DNA of 64,000 bases. It comes from Acanthaster planci. Taxonomy: Eukaryota; Echinodermata; Asteroidea; Valvatida; Acanthasteridae. Both the position numbers and the translations under genes were made by a program. Shown in pieces: positions 48,096 to 59,640 of the stretch. The first letter of the stretch is position 1. Every line of letters begins with the position of its first letter. The notes below the pieces were generated by a model. It did no database searches. It was not told the DNA's origin and was given only the letters and a program-made list of their open reading frames with translations. The stretch is from contig NW_019091435.1 in NCBI RefSeq assembly GCF_001949145.1, forward strand, positions 34,635 through 98,634, given 5' to 3'.

Positions 48096-49108
48096 GTAAG
48101 TTTGCTATTTTTTTAATTACATTTTGTTGATTCGTTCGTACAAATTCTACTACAGTGGAATCATTCCCGTTTTAAAAATACAATCATGTTGAGGATTGTT
48201 TTTTACAAGCCAAGTGTATAAATTTCTTCAACCATTTGATGCAGTTTCTGCGTTCCCTTGATATTGTGCGGCTTTATGCTCAAAAAGTTTAAAGGTAAAC
48301 TGATTTCACGTCGCCTAAGCCATACGGAAACTCAACCAACACAACAAAACTCATAGTTCTACAAAAGTTCCACTTTTTATTTATTAATAGTTTTAATAAT
48401 AGTTAAATTCAACACTTATTTCTGAACAACAAATAATTTCTGCTAAATCAGATCAAACACTTAATAGTATCAAATTTCCTGAACATAGAATGAGCAATAA
48501 ATTTTAACAATGCACGTACACGTAGAACTGTACACTGGGATCCTGTATTTTTTCGTGTCCTTGCTGAGGTGATGCTTGGTTACAAGGAAAGGACTGTTCA
48601 AAATGATAGTTTCAATACGTGGCACCATGCCTCTACTTAGGAAATGCACAGTTTTAGTTTTAAAACATGTCATTTCTGATCATTTCCAAGACTGAATTCC
48701 GAAGAGTATGTCTTTAATATGTTTCACGGTCTGTTTCAGGCCTGTCGATGTTTCAACTTCTAGATTCAAAACTGTACCTCGTCATTACATGCATACCAGC
48801 TGCGGGAAATAAGAGGCTTTCAGGACTTAGCATTAACGTTCTTTCATGCATTTTGATAATATTAAAATCAAGCTTAAAGTGTAACTCCTCTCTTGTTGTC
48901 TAATGACACAACTGTAACCGAAGGGCCTCCTGCAGTATCTGGTCTTGGAAGCCAATGGCAGTTCTGCAGTCCATGGGTGCCCTTGCTTGTACTTTTGAAG
49001 GGACACAGACTGTTTGGGGGATCTGAAGTGATAACATGTTTTCCTACTTTTAACTCAGATACATACTTATTGAAAAATATTTTGCTTTCTTCCGTTTTTA
49101 TTTGGCAG
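48096..49108 (+). other. Intron
   Basis: No other feature seen. Its 3' end resembles the upstream flanks of exons 25688 and 41983. Confidence 0.6.
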
Positions 49109-49180
49109 CTTGATTAATAGGGCCCGCTTCCACTCGATTGAATCTAAAGCCTTCAATGGATTTGACAGTCTCCCGTTACT
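49109..49180 (+). CDS. LRR exon 6 (72 nt)
   Basis: Acceptor GTTTTTATTTGGCAG, donor GTAAGT, 72 nt, phase 2-2. It reads LINRARFHSIESKAFNGFDS plus LPLL. The LRR consensus is kept, with Phe for Leu at F-N-G-F. Confidence 0.92.
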
Positions 49181-51358
49181 GTAAGTTTCTGTAATTCCCA
49201 ATTTTGACATAGACAGTAACACTGCATTACCTGTTTGCACTTTATAGCCTTAGTTAGTCCATTCCATCTAAAGGGTGGGAAATTCTGATTGTGGCATGGT
49301 GGTCATGCGATAGTGGTATTGTGGAAAATGCTCAGGCGTCGGAATTTTAGGGCTTGCCACCGTAACGTCGGTAAATTCTTGCATTTTTTCTTAACACGGG
49401 AAAGGTAATTATCCTAAACGATTTTAACAATTTGACCCGCATTGATGGGCTTAATTTACACCTCTTCATAATTTTTCAAAGGTAATTAAGCCTTGAGCTC
49501 TAATCACATCTTTTACTTCTAAGTAACCAGCTAGCTGAGGTCATGACTTAACTTTCATTACGGCAGCCAGTACAGGCTTCACAGGTTTTTTTCCGCAGCG
49601 GTCCATCAGTTACTTCCAAAAGAGGAGAAAGTCGGGTTTCATATTGACCTTAGACATTTTGAAGGCATTACGTAGGTTACAGTAGAAGTATGTGATATGC
49701 AATGGACTTGTATCCGCCTTGTCGAGGACCAACCATTTTGAACGGTCAGTACCATCTGCTTGTCTAATCCAATAATTAACAAGATAATTTTTAATTAGGG
49801 CCGTCTTGATTTTATCCTGTTTCCTAGATCAAACGAAAAGGTAGAGTACAGCAAATCACTGATTCGATTAATTTAGGCATCGGTACATGGTATGACGCTG
49901 CCATAGTAGGTCAAAGTACCTTAATAGGTGGTGTACACCATTGAAAAAATCCCGAAAATCGGACTACCGTATATTCCTGAAATATCTTACTTGAAAGAAA
50001 GTACATAACAGTCTTAATCCGTCTGTACAATAGTTCCACCCAGAATACTTTAGTTTTGGAGAAAACAAAAAAATTTTTGTCTTGTTTTACGATGGCCGAC
50101 CGACTATCGTGATAGAGTAATTTCACTCATCGCACATCACATCCTTTAACATATGCCGATTTTCTCAAATGGAGTGTTTGTAGACGTTGTGGGAGTCACC
50201 TTTAACCCTACACGGCATTGCATCCTCTGATTTTCTTGGTGCCAGTTAGACGCTCCATTTTGGAGAGTGGTATTACAACTGTGTGAATTGTATTTGTTTG
50301 GACCCAAAAGCTGTTGTACATGGTTCAAAGTTGCTACATGGATGTCCTCCACACTCCCAAACAAAGAAATGGCATTGAATTTTTTTTAGGTGCTGGGGGT
50401 GGGTGGAGTTAAGTGCAACGGAGGTCTGACTGGCTATGAGCAGAGCTGATTTGGTTAATTCATGTCTAGACATGTGTCTCTATAGTCAGCCCAAGCCACA
50501 AACATCAAAGAGGCCCCACCCCATTGAAAGGGTCCTTGGAGGGCATTTCCATTGATAAATTACTTGGGACTCACATCTGGAAGATGTTTGTACACAGTTC
50601 GACGGGCCTTTCTCGGGGAGCGGCCCGATTATTTTTTTTCATGGCTAAGGGGAAGCCCCTGTGTATACAGCGACTAAAGCAGGCTTTTCAGCATGAACCG
50701 AGGTAGAATATAAAGGAAGGTTTTGATAGTTGGCGGTATTTCTTTTAATCAAGTAATTAGCAAAACGGCACTCCAAAATGGAGCGGATATTGCTGTAGGC
50801 AGGGTTAATGAACGGATAAACATAAAAGCAGCTGAAAATTCACCGACATTCTTTCACAAAAAGCACTGTGAACTGAGGTTACATAAACCTGAGAGTTAGA
50901 CATAAAGTAGAAAATAAATTCGATCAGTGTCAAGATCAATTTCGTTTAAGGAAGGGTTTTTTAACAGGAACACTTTGCGAATTCAAAATCACCCCTAGAT
51001 AATAATGGTATAATGCAATAGGGCGGCTGTTTCTGAGCATGGTGATTTTTTTCCATAAAAAGTACGATTTCCACACGTTAATCCTTCCTTGTTGTAAGAC
51101 ATAATTCTTTTTCACTTACACTTATTAATGAATCAACTGTGAATGGAGTTTATACTTTCATCAACGTGTGAACTGACATGAAAATGCCGTTATCAGCACG
51201 ATAAAGCGCGCACGTGAATTATCATATAGGCTTATTCGTTTCAATGTCACGGACACGAGTCGAATGCTAGTGTGTTCCTGGATTAAAATTTTCCACGAAT
51301 CCGCAATGCTACATTCTCGAGGAGGTGCATTACTCCAAGGTAAATTCATTGATTACTC
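49181..51358 (+). other. Intron
   Basis: No exon recognised. The short open frames lack domains. Confidence 0.5.
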
Positions 51359-52560
51359 CTAGCCGTTGAAACTGTTCTTTTTGAATGAGAACCTGTCATG
51401 CTTGTTTCCCAGCCTGATCCCGCGGACGATATTTGCTTGTACTACGAGCGGCTTATAATCCGTAGATTTTACGCTTCGATTTAAGCGTTGACAATGCTTT
51501 TTCTCGATTTTCCACAAAACAGTTGACTCAAACATGAAACAATTGAGTGGACTGTGAGTTGCAGTGAATATTATACACCGTATAATCAGCCAATCTTGTG
51601 AAGTTACGACAAAAAAACCAACGGTGTACACCACCAATTTTCCAACAAGATCTAAATCTTGGTCCTTCCCTTTAGTCAAGATACACTTCATCTTGTTCAT
51701 TTTATGAGTCTTAGTGACATCCAGCGTAACGTTACTTCCCATGTAAACACCCATGATCTTCAAACTACCATTAGTCCAACCAAAGCCACAATGAGTGTCA
51801 TGTCTAATTTTCCATTTGCCCAGCTTTTATTTTGACATTAACCTTGGAACCACACCCTTAGAAAAAATTGATAGAATATTTTCCAATCTATCGAGAATAC
51901 TGTTTTTAGACACAAACCGTTGTATTCATGGATTTCTAAATATACTCTTTCTTAAAACAATCTGTCAGAACTTCAAAGGAAACCATTTTTTTAGCAAGGG
52001 CGAAAACCCTTGGTAAAACTCAATTGTTAGCCCATCAAGCCCAGAAGACTTGTAAATTTCTGTTCATCTGGCTCAATGCAAAGCTGATTTTGGAATCAGT
52101 GATATCTTCATTCTGCTCATTTAAATTTCTTAATTGAAATCAGCTATTTCAATGGCATTAAGAATGATTTCTGCGTTCCTCACCAGTATTTCATTCTGCA
52201 GACTTGTATCAAATTCATCAGCACACTTGATCCTTTGGCTCCTCTACCAAATCACCATATTCAGAAAAACTGGTCCTGAAACTGCTCTATCCTTCTCTAC
52301 ACTTATACCCCTTATAAGAACCTTTTCATATTCTTTGCACTCATACTCTTAATTTTCCCTCAGTGTCATGCAGCTCAACTGGATTATTTGCATCATGGTC
52401 AATGAGGAATTTGTATCTTTTCTGAATGAAAGTTTTCCAATGAGGAAGTCAATGTCGAAGCCAATGAGTCAATGAGGAATTTGTATCTTTCCTGAATGAA
52501 AGTTTTCCTTTTTTCGGTCCCAAAAGACTCATTCTCGACCATAATCCCCGATAATGTCCA
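51359..52560 (-). pseudogene. LINE (L1-like) reverse-transcriptase relic
   Basis: Minus-strand frames in order (5' to 3') show ITDSKISFALSQM and SSGLDGLTIEFYQGF (about 52100-52010, the RT S-x-GxDGLT block). Next comes SILDRLENILSIFSK (about 51900-51850), then LKIMGVYMGSN and NKMKCILTKGKDQDLDLVGK (51763-51630, the LGVxxG...K..LSLxGK block). Frames change between blocks and stops are present, so it is dead. A 43-bp direct duplication (TCAATGAGGAATTTGTATCT and onward) sits at 52399 and 52466. Confidence 0.7.
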
Positions 52561-52896
52561 TAAACCCGCTTTTCTCAACCTCCCACCAACTAGAGAGTGT
52601 AAGGTATCCTTTGCGTTTTCCGGAGGTTTAAAACATAACAGATTCTGCTCTTGACTGCGTCATTCTACAGTGCAGAATTATTGTCTTTCTGGTGCGTCAA
52701 CGATATTGACACCAATAATGTATAGCGGTCAGTCGGTTCTGATACAGAATTTGTAGGACCTTCAAACAATTGAGGTCATTGGGGTAACATCTTTCGGAAT
52801 ACCACACAGATATTTTATGTGTTATAAATCATTCAAAGTCAATTTACTCGTAACAAATATCATTATCTGTATTTCTGTTCTAATCACTTTCAATAG
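52561..52896 (+). other. Intron
   Basis: Possible further LINE remnant on the minus strand, too decayed to assign. Confidence 0.4.
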
Positions 52897-53674
52897 AGCC
52901 TGAAAGTTGACCCCAGGTGGCGCAACCGGAATCTTTGGAAAATAACGTACACGAATTTTTGAATGTGTAATAAGTTTTCATTCAGTTACTTCTTAAAAAC
53001 TCTACTTGTAAAAAAAAGCCTTTTGTAAAATATTTGCCAGTATATCAATGTATGGAAACTGAAATAGTACCTGACCTAAGAAAAAAATCCTGCCAAAATT
53101 GAAATCACTAATATAAAATACACAAAGAACAGAGCAATTGAGTGGTCTCGTACGCGGGTGAGCAGTTACGGAATTATACGTTCTGGTAGTCTTTGGGTAA
53201 AAACAAAAAAAAATATGTATTTTGTAATTTACGAGGAAATAAACTTAAAGCAATAACCTGCTTAGCGAAACATTCTGATGTATAATCTAACCTTTGCTGA
53301 CAATAACTGCATCAGGTCAACTCGACTGAAACTAGAGTCCGTCGCCTGCAGCTAGGTAAATTTTTGCAACCTTGTACAATCTCGTTTCCACGTAAGCCGA
53401 AAACAAACGTGCATGAACAAGGAGACCTAGGAACGAAACTGCCGGAAGCGAAAGGTCGTTAATGAAATTCTTTTGTTATTTATCTCCAGGTGACTTTTTC
53501 TTAATATTACTTGACGAAGACAAAGGGAGAATTTCGATATGAGTGTTTCTTGGGTGATTTCAGTTAGGAATAATTCTTCCAAAAATTATCGAACGTGATA
53601 GGACAGCCCCATGTAAAATCCCCATAGGCGGGCCCCATAGGGTTAGCTCACTGATAACCTTTTACTCTCAGGCC
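52897..53674 (-). mobile_element. Non-autonomous repeat element, copy 2 (inverted)
   Basis: Reverse complement of the element at 15808-16852. It shares GCCTGAAAGTTGACCCC at one end, TTCCAAAAATTATCGAACGT, and CTTTTACTCTCAGG at the other end. It lacks about 270 bp (including the gapped part) near the CCTGAGAG end. It is the most compact copy in the window. Confidence 0.7.
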
Positions 53675-54960
53675 CTATAATCCATCCATTCACTCATTGA
53701 GTGAAGATGTCATCCAGTATTTTGAATAAATTTGACTCTGGTTCCGGCGAGTGCAGTTAGGAGCGTAAGCAGGGAAAATAGTGACCGATTTGTTATTCCA
53801 AAAAAGTCTCCCTTGACCCATCGTGCATCTTTCTCAAAATGACTATGGCTCAATTTGAGACTGGATTTAGGAGAACATGGCAATTCCAGCCAAACGTCGT
53901 TTACCATGGGTAAAGACAATATATTCCCTTCACAGTTTCCTCCAAATGAATCTTTCCCTTTTTCTCTGTATCAGTCTCTTTGAGTAAAATACATCAGATT
54001 CCCTTAAAAGCAACATTTCGTAGACACTTTTGCTTACATCTGTAACAAAATGGCTTATACAACTTCAGTTAAAAGATGACATTCTTATTTATGTATGGGC
54101 GCAGAGCATGCGCAAGACCAGTTTACTGATATCCGTGTAGCATTAAAATTTAGCTGCGTAGTTCCCCACTTACAAGTGTTCGTGTTTAAGGCAGCGCAGG
54201 ACTGGTGCGAGTTTATGCTACGTCCACGATATGTCAAACCGCGCGCTGGAGTCTATCTTCGAGGCCTGGTCTGGAGAGAAAACCGTGTGTGTCCGCTCCC
54301 GACAGGGCCATTCCGTTCCCCTTTTGTGTGCGCTACCGCAGTGAGATTCGAGACCGCGGGAAATTCAGGTAATGGTTCAGCAACCTAAGCAACCAGTTAT
54401 AGCCTAAGTCCACAGTAGATGACTTTCATTGGTGAAGTGTCCTATTCTAAGGATCAGTCAGAAAGGACCCTATGTAGGAAAATACTGTGTGGGTTAGGCT
54501 TGTGGGCAGAGTTTCCGAGGTCTGACCAAAGCTCACCATCCAGGAAGGTGGTAAAAGAATGAACAAACAGTGTGTCAGCAGACGCCACCAGATACCCTTT
54601 TTTGGCATAGATCTCGGGTGCAGTCACCTAAAGGAGGAGATGCGGATTGCGGATAATTGGTTGCGCCACAAACCAACGACTTTGACAGTTGGAAGTAGTT
54701 TGCCTGGGCCGGCGAAACCGAGGCTGGTTCGATTCGAATAAACGTTACACGTTGCTCCAACCACTGATTTTGACAGTGGCTCCTGTAATAACTCCTAAGA
54801 AACTTGTGAGCAAGGGAAGAGAGGCAATCGAGTTAACCGAATAGGCAGTGGCATGGATGATGGTATTTGGCCCTTCCTCTCCCCCAACCTGAATGCCTTG
54901 GATTACTGGATATGTGAGAAAAGAGGTCAGGCTTTCTTTCAAGGATGTGCATTTTTGCGA
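53675..54960 (+). other. Intron
   Basis: No exon recognised. Confidence 0.5.
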
Positions 54961-55735
54961 TTATGATTGGCAACTCGCCTGATGTATGGCACAAATCTTC
55001 CATGGTGTATGATTCGATAGTGTTGTAAGAGTCAGAGTTTTTTCCGGTTGTACCCCCCCAGCCTGTTCGTTAGTTCTCTTTGGCATTTCCCCTGCATGTG
55101 TTTCAGTCTCCATTGCAGTTTCCTCATTCCTCATTTTTCCGTCTGCTGGATGTGTTTTAGCCTTCATTGGAGATTCCTCTTTTTGAGTTTGGTCCCCGTC
55201 TCCGCTTTTGCCCGATTTCCTTCTCTTTCGGGCCCCTTCGTGTGGTTCCATTGTACCCATTCCTTGTTCTTCCGGATAATGAGTTAGGAGTGGGTTTGAA
55301 TCCTTGGTGATTTAGCTGTATACTTCATTCTGAGCTGTTTCCTCGACACCTTTTCCCGGGTTACTCATTGTTGGTGAAGTTTGCCATGGGTAGTTCGTTT
55401 TTTCCTTTCTCCCTAGGTTTGTCTCATCGCTCTCGAGCTTCTTTTGATCTGTTTCCTTGCCCTTTCCCTTTTTGCCTGCCTAGTTTTCTGGTTATGTTAA
55501 ACCTTCGTGTCGCTGTTGTCTCCATGATTGGCCTCATAACTTTCTTTGTGTGTCGAGTATTCGGTATCCGGTTAAGCATGTATAGTGAGGACTGGTTCTT
55601 ATATTGTCTCTCTTTGTGTGTTTTAGTAGCTGTGATCTTCGTTATGCCATGAAGCATGATGGTCATTAGTGCCACAGTTATAACATTTGCTTCTAATGGG
55701 GCACTCTCTAGTAAATTTCCGGCTCGATCACACAT
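54961..55735 (-). pseudogene. Possible LINE ORF1 (gag-like) relic
   Basis: Minus-strand frames hold CDRAGNLLESAPLEAN and, one frame over, KCYNCGTNDHHASWH, which looks like a CCHC zinc knuckle with its last Cys lost. They are followed by a Lys/Glu/Arg-rich stretch (HEGARKRRKSGKSG in 55260-55200). This is the order of a LINE or retroelement nucleic-acid-binding ORF1. It could belong with the RT relic at 51359-52560, but the sequence between does not show an endonuclease. Confidence 0.35.
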
Positions 55736-56081
55736 TTTTATGATTTTGAAGAGGTTAAATAGGTCGGTCTGGCATCCTAGTTATTGATTTGATATGGGTA
55801 GGGCTACATCGGTTTGTGTTAGGGTGGAAGGTAGTTGGGTGGTTGTAATTGGTCGGTGGGTAGGTTGGTCGGTCAGTTGGTTTGGTTGACTATCATCACA
55901 TGTATTATGCTTTTTTACACTGCCACCGTGACCAAGGAACGAGCTCCAACGTTTATCTGACGGTGGATGGTTGTTTTAAGTTGCTGGGTGTTGGGACCCT
56001 AGATCCGTCAGTGATAAGTTTGCAAGGACCCTGAGCAAATTTATCTTCATGCGAGTGCATACCTTAGTTTGCCATTCCTTC
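55736..56081 (+). other. Intron with GGTTGGTCGGT-rich run
   Basis: 55830-55890 is a degenerate GGTTGG/TCGGT simple repeat. Confidence 0.5.
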
Positions 56082-56146
56082 TTTTATGAAACGCGCTGGC
56101 CTCGATTCTGTTGAGCCTTCAATAAACTCACTAATCTCCAGTCGCT
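56082..56146 (+). pseudogene. Decayed LRR exon
   Basis: Aligned to the 72-nt LRR exons, it reads FMKRAGLDSV, then lacks 7 nt, then continues AFNKLTNLQSL up to a donor-like GTCAGT at 56147. The 7-nt loss (between GTTGA and GCCTTC) breaks the frame, and the expected AG acceptor before 56082 is gone (CCATTCCTTCT). It lies between LRR exons 6 and 7, in the same phase as the rest. It is therefore a dead unit of the array. Confidence 0.75.
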
Positions 56147-57972
56147 GTCAGTATGGTGCGGTTTCCGATTTTGTTGTCAGAGAGAAAATGCCTAACTCTG
56201 TTTGCATAGCAAGTTGTTTGAATGGGCATCTGTTTTCGTTTCGAGGGCGCTGTATCTTCCGATTAAACTAAAATGGATACACCATTTTTGTTGGCCATCA
56301 TCATCGAATGATGGAACTGGAATGGGGGGTTCTACATGGTGTATACTGTTTTAAATGCTATTATATCTATTTGCACGTTTCAACTCCAACTTTAAGTTAG
56401 TTGGTATCTACACCGGATTTTTTCAAGATGTATTTTTTTTGCGTTGGGGAGATGTTAATTTTATATAAAAGGTTTTGCCCTTACCCAACGTATATCAGTA
56501 AGCACTGTATGCTCAGTGCTTGTCCGAGAGCTTGCGAAAAAAAAACCTCACAAGCTTACTCGGGTGGGACTCACACTTACGAACCGGATGCTGTGAATAC
56601 AAAAAACCACGCCTTCTTTTGTTCCGCTCGGAGCGGATACAATATTTGATTCAAATAGTCTGGTTCCCTGCCCAAAGAAACCTGTTATATAAAATCTATA
56701 CCGGAGCTTGTTAAACAGAAAGGGAGCCTTTTTACGAAACAAAAGTAAGCTTCAGTGTAGTCAGGAGTGAATTATTTGTCCTTATCGGTTCAATTAAACC
56801 TCGTGCCTTCGGCTCGCTCTGTAGTCTCCAGCCTGCAGGTTAGTTGTGGCTCCCGGGTTTCATTGTATCAGAGAGCAAGCCTATTCTTCATAGAAGCTTA
56901 ACATCACCACATATCAGTATTACTGTACCCCTGCCCCCCAAACCCTCAGGAGCAACATTTCCGTATGTGAAGTTACTGCTCTACGCTGGCCCACAATTAT
57001 CACGGCAAAAGCGAAAGTGTCATGGCAAAAGCAAACACACAGGCTTGGTTCCGGTGGGGATGGATATCAATTCTGGTCTACGCGCTCGTACACACAAAAC
57101 AGGACAATATTTTGGTTTCAAGGATGGCATCCTGCGAGCATATGACGATGTAACCTGTTTTTAACTGACATTAAACAAAATCTGATGGGCCTAGTCCCAA
57201 CCCCGGGAAAATTTCTCGGTCCGCCCCCGATGCATGTAGCACCTACACTACGAACATCTAATAAAAGAAACACAGTCCACTAACAATGAACATCCATTGT
57301 TATTTCACCGCACTTCTTTTGTTAAATGTTCGTAGTGCTAGAAGGCCGATTTTATCGTGGGACTACTACTATGCTCACACCTTGCGGTGAAAATAACACC
57401 TTGCTAGCCACAATAGCATAATGGTCAATTAGAGTAGAATAGCCGGAATCATTATATTAAATAATGAAGTGAATTAGAAACAAAAACCACCAATATACAC
57501 AAACAAGCAATTGCACCACCGAGCTCCAGATGCGGAGTTTTAAAACTCCTGTTCTCTGGGAAACACTTGAACATTTAATGGGCCGGCGGGCGTGTGTGTG
57601 TTGACAAGTGTTACGCATCCACAATGGTGGCCTTGCATTAAACCAGTATTGACTTCCTAGTTAAGTGTAGTACTTTTAAATCTAAGAAAATTTCACTCCT
57701 ACTTTTTAAGAATCTCATGCATATGTGCAGGTACCACCACTAGTGTAAAAATAACATCGACCTATGGCCTGTATTTTTCTCAATACTGGTCGCGAAAAAC
57801 CCATAAAAACTACTTCAATCCATCAGCAAACAGGCCCGTCGTCCATGAAGCTGTATAAAGCCATGCAAGTAAGAAGTGAACACAATTAATTTTTGCTCGG
57901 ACTGGTAGAAATCAGTGTAGGCCCCTGTGAGTATTCAGGTTTTCAACTATGTTTTCTTTCCGTTCTTTACAG
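56147..57972 (+). other. Intron
   Basis: No exon recognised. A TTTTGTTCCGCTCGGAGC word at about 56616 is the reverse complement of one at 21341, hinting at a further dispersed repeat. Confidence 0.5.
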
Positions 57973-58044
57973 GTCTATGACAAACCTTATAATTGATTCC
58001 ATCGAGTCTAATGCCTTCAGTGACTTCGCCAGTATGAAGCTCCT
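57973..58044 (+). CDS. LRR exon 7 (72 nt)
   Basis: Acceptor CCGTTCTTTACAG, donor GTGAGT (the only GTGAGT among the LRR exons), 72 nt, phase 2-2. It reads SMTNLIIDSIESNAFSDFAS plus MKLL. It heads a duplicated ~982-bp exon-intron unit whose sister is exon 8. Confidence 0.9.
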
Positions 58045-58954
58045 GTGAGTTTGTTTTGGTTCCCTTTCGCTGTTGCAGGGCAGCATAGAAAACACTGCAA
58101 AATTCGTTTTCAATAAGGTCTAATAGAATCGTACGATGCTACAAAGTACCCTTAATGCTTTTTCCTTTGCAGTACATATTCAGATATCATTATCGGGCCC
58201 TACTTGTAGCACAAACCCACAACTTGTATAGAATTGAGTTGACAGAGATGCAACGACTAATTTCCATTGAATCAATAATCTGCTATAAAACTGTTTAATT
58301 TTACATGAAACATCTCACCTCCACCCAAAATGAAATATTGCAATACAATACAAACACTAAGGTGATGAGTGTAATCAGATTTTTAAAAAAGGTTTGGGGA
58401 GGCGGTCTTCCATTCTAGGAGTTGAACAGTACCATAAAGGGTTTCTCGCTCGGTGTGACCTTGATAATTCTGCTGTCACCGTCGAATCAGCAATACCACA
58501 TTTTGTAAAGCAGATATAGACAATACAAAATTGACCCTTGCCCTGAATCGTCCAACTTGTACTAGTCTTTCCGATTCTGAAGCTAACTGAATGGATTGTT
58601 TTAGGCGTACAATCACCCCCGATAGCGCCGAATGTGCCTTTAATACGATCGAAGCTATGATGGCTTTATAACGCAGGAACAAGAAGTGTTCAACATTTTG
58701 TGTGGGCTGAGTAAATATCAGTATTACCGTACTCCTGTCGTTCGCAAACCTCTAATCCCTTGGTAACTTTTCCGATCATGAACACCACTGACTCTTGTCT
58801 ACGGTTTTCCTTGATGCAGAAACGACATTTTTTGTAGGAATCGTATTCTTGATTGCTTGTGGTCGGGCATGGCCAAACTGCAAATGACCAATTTTCGCTC
58901 GGACTGCTTGATATTAGTAGGTGTGTTTATTGTTGTTTGTTTCATCCTCTTCAG
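58045..58954 (+). other. Intron (duplicated unit)
   Basis: About 300 bp after the exon align with 59027-59310. Examples are TTTGTT...CCCTTTC, TCAATAA(G/A)GTCTA(A/T)TAGAAT, AGATGCAA, ATTGAATCAATAATCTGC/ATTCAATCAATAATTTGC and TTAATTTTACAT/TTAATTTTACTT. Confidence 0.75.
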
Positions 58955-59026
58955 GCATATTGAAAACGTCACCATAAATTCCATCAAGCCAAATGCCTTC
59001 AGTGAGCTCTACAGTCTAAAATACCT
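58955..59026 (+). CDS. LRR exon 8 (72 nt)
   Basis: Acceptor TTCATCCTCTTCAG, donor GTAAGT, 72 nt, phase 2-2. It reads HIENVTINSIKPNAFSELYS plus LKYL. It is a tandem duplicate of exon 7, judged from shared introns and the upstream word GCTCGGACTG. Confidence 0.92.
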
Positions 59027-59568
59027 GTAAGTTTGTTGTTAGTCCCTTTCACGAGTATTGGGGATTTCTTTCAATAAAGTCTATTAGAATAAGTTGCAGG
59101 AGACTTTTTCTTTTGTATGTCCTATTAAAATATCAATATTTGAACAAGCTTGTAACAAGAAATCGTGTATCAACAGAAGTAATCGTAGTAGACGGAGATG
59201 CAAATGCTAATTTCTATTCAATCAATAATTTGCCACAAAACTGATTAATTTTACTTGCAGCATTTCATCTCTCCCAAAAGCGAAATAAAGCGATGCAATA
59301 TTATCATGATTACAATAAGCGTATTCAAATGGATGAAAAAATTGAACAGTTCAATTAAAGATTTTCCTTTGAGTCTTAGTGCACTGGTCTTAAAATGCTT
59401 TCGAATTTGCCGTAAAACCCATATAACCCAATTTAAGATGTTTCATTGCGGTGTGTCTGTTTAGCTATTCATTTTCTGGTTTTTCACTTGTTCGTACAAG
59501 ATAATGTTTCAATTCAGCATGCTACGTGAAAACATCGGGAATTTGTTATTCTTTGTTTGACTTGACAG
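59027..59568 (+). other. Intron (second copy of duplicated unit)
   Basis: Aligns with the intron after exon 7 over its first ~300 bp; shorter overall. Confidence 0.7.
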
Positions 59569-59640
59569 TTTGATGCAGAATGTGACGGTAAATTTTATTC
59601 CTTCCGGTAGCTTTTCTCCTCTCTGGAATCTCCAAGGGCT
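59569..59640 (+). CDS. LRR exon 9 (72 nt)
   Basis: Acceptor TTTGACTTGACAG, donor GTAAGT, 72 nt, phase 2-2. It reads LMQNVTVNFIPSGSFSPLWN plus LQGL. It is more diverged (Ser for Ala at the A-F position). It is the last exon seen; the LRR C-cap and membrane part should lie beyond 64000. Confidence 0.9.

Noticed and set aside
54095-54388. 97-codon plus-strand frame
   Set aside because: No recognisable domain or splice context; treated as chance.
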